64,000 nt of DNA, from the NCBI GenBank assembly GCA_024707365.1, contig JANPZV010000004.1, forward strand, positions 62,001 to 126,000, given 5' to 3'. The notes beneath the pieces were generated by a model. That model worked only from the letters and a program-made list of their open reading frames with translations, was not told the DNA's origin and did not search any database. The stretch is from Terricaulis sp. GTDB taxonomy: Bacteria > Pseudomonadota > Alphaproteobacteria > Caulobacterales > Aquidulcibacteraceae. Shown here piece by piece: positions 63,354 through 64,000 of this stretch. How positions within the stretch are numbered: position 1 is the first letter of the stretch; each line of letters opens with the position of its first letter. A program made the translations under genes and the position numbers.

Positions 63354-64000
63354 ATGCGCGCACGCGATTGTAAAATCGTCGCCACCATGGGCCCGGCGTC
63401 CGATCCGCCGGAACGGCTGGCGATGCTGATCCAGGCTGGGGTGGATTGCTTCCGGCTCAATTTCAGCCACGGCGCCAAGGAAGATCACGCCCGCCGCATG
63501 GCCGCGATCCGTGAGGCGGAGGCAAAAGCCGGCGCGCATGTCGGCGTATTCGCCGATCTGCAGGGGCCGAAAATCCGCGTCGGCGCGTTCGAGGGCGGGG
63601 AGATCAAGCTCCGCTATAACGAGATCGTCACGCTGGAAGCCTCCACCGAGCCCGGCGGGCCTGGCCTCATCCGCCTGCCGCACCCGGAGATCGTGCAGGC
63701 GCTGGAGGAGGGCGATATCCTCAAGCTGGATGACGGCAAATTGCAGATCACCGTCACCGAGGTGGGCCGCACGCAGCTGAAAGCGCGCGTCGATTTTGGC
63801 GGCGTGCTGAAAAACCAGAAGGGCCTCAACGTGCCCACGCGCCGCATCCCGATCTCGGCGCTGACGGAGAAGGATCGCGAGGATCTCGTCTACGCGCTCG
63901 ATCTTGGCGTCGATTACATCGCGCTTTCTTTCGTGCAGCACCCGGAAGATGTGCGCGAGGCGCGCGGCCTGATCGGCGATCGCGCCGGCATCATCTCGAA
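63354..64000 (+). CDS. pyk: Pyruvate kinase (truncated by window end; not in ORF track)
   Basis: MRARDCKIVATMGPASDPPERLAMLIQAGVDCFRLNFSHG; GVFADLQGPKIRVG; LTEKDREDLVYALDLGVDYIALSFVQHPEDV. Confidence 0.96.
   Translation, partial: MRARDCKIVATMGPASDPPERLAMLIQAGVDCFRLNFSHGAKEDHARRMAAIREAEAKAGAHVGVFADLQGPKIRVGAFEGGEIKLRYNEIVTLEASTEPGGPGLIRLPHPEIVQALEEGDILKLDDGKLQITVTEVGRTQLKARVDFGGVLKNQKGLNVPTRRIPISALTEKDREDLVYALDLGVDYIALSFVQHPEDVREARGLIGDRAGIIS

Overview
High-GC alphaproteobacterial chromosome segment (probably Caulobacterales/Hyphomonadales-like, inferred from gene content and the permuted tmRNA). Its core is a long dcw (division/cell-wall) cluster: rnpB-rsmH-ftsL-ftsI-murE-murF-mraY-murD-ftsW-murG-[ECF sigma/membrane genes]-murC-[three accessory genes]-murB-[TIR-like TM gene]-ddl-ftsQ-ftsA-[TIR-TM gene, secreted M17 aminopeptidase]-ftsZ, followed by lpxC-bamD-ligA. 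Flanking genes include a divergent PEP carboxylase, metY-like, prmA, uvrD/pcrA, fumC, a plsC/cdsA/CDP-alcohol transferase locus, sspB, a permuted two-piece tmRNA, aqpZ, thyA, folA and pyk. About 18 genes, many of them essential, carry 1-2 nt frame breaks at CG runs or homopolymers. This is best explained by uncorrected long-read assembly error, so boundaries in those genes are approximate. The most interesting signals are: (1) a TIR-TM-periplasmic-domain protein inside the dcw cluster, plus a second degenerate TIR-like membrane protein; (2) a voltage-gated channel with a natural DDWxN selectivity filter; (3) a family of ~80 bp palindromic elements (CTAAAGC...GACTTAAATGCGAC) that flank and partly encode the end of an amidase gene; (4) inverted heptad arrays and a start-codon hairpin before murD; (5) ssrA next to its adaptor gene sspB. 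No CRISPR array, prophage or transposase was seen.
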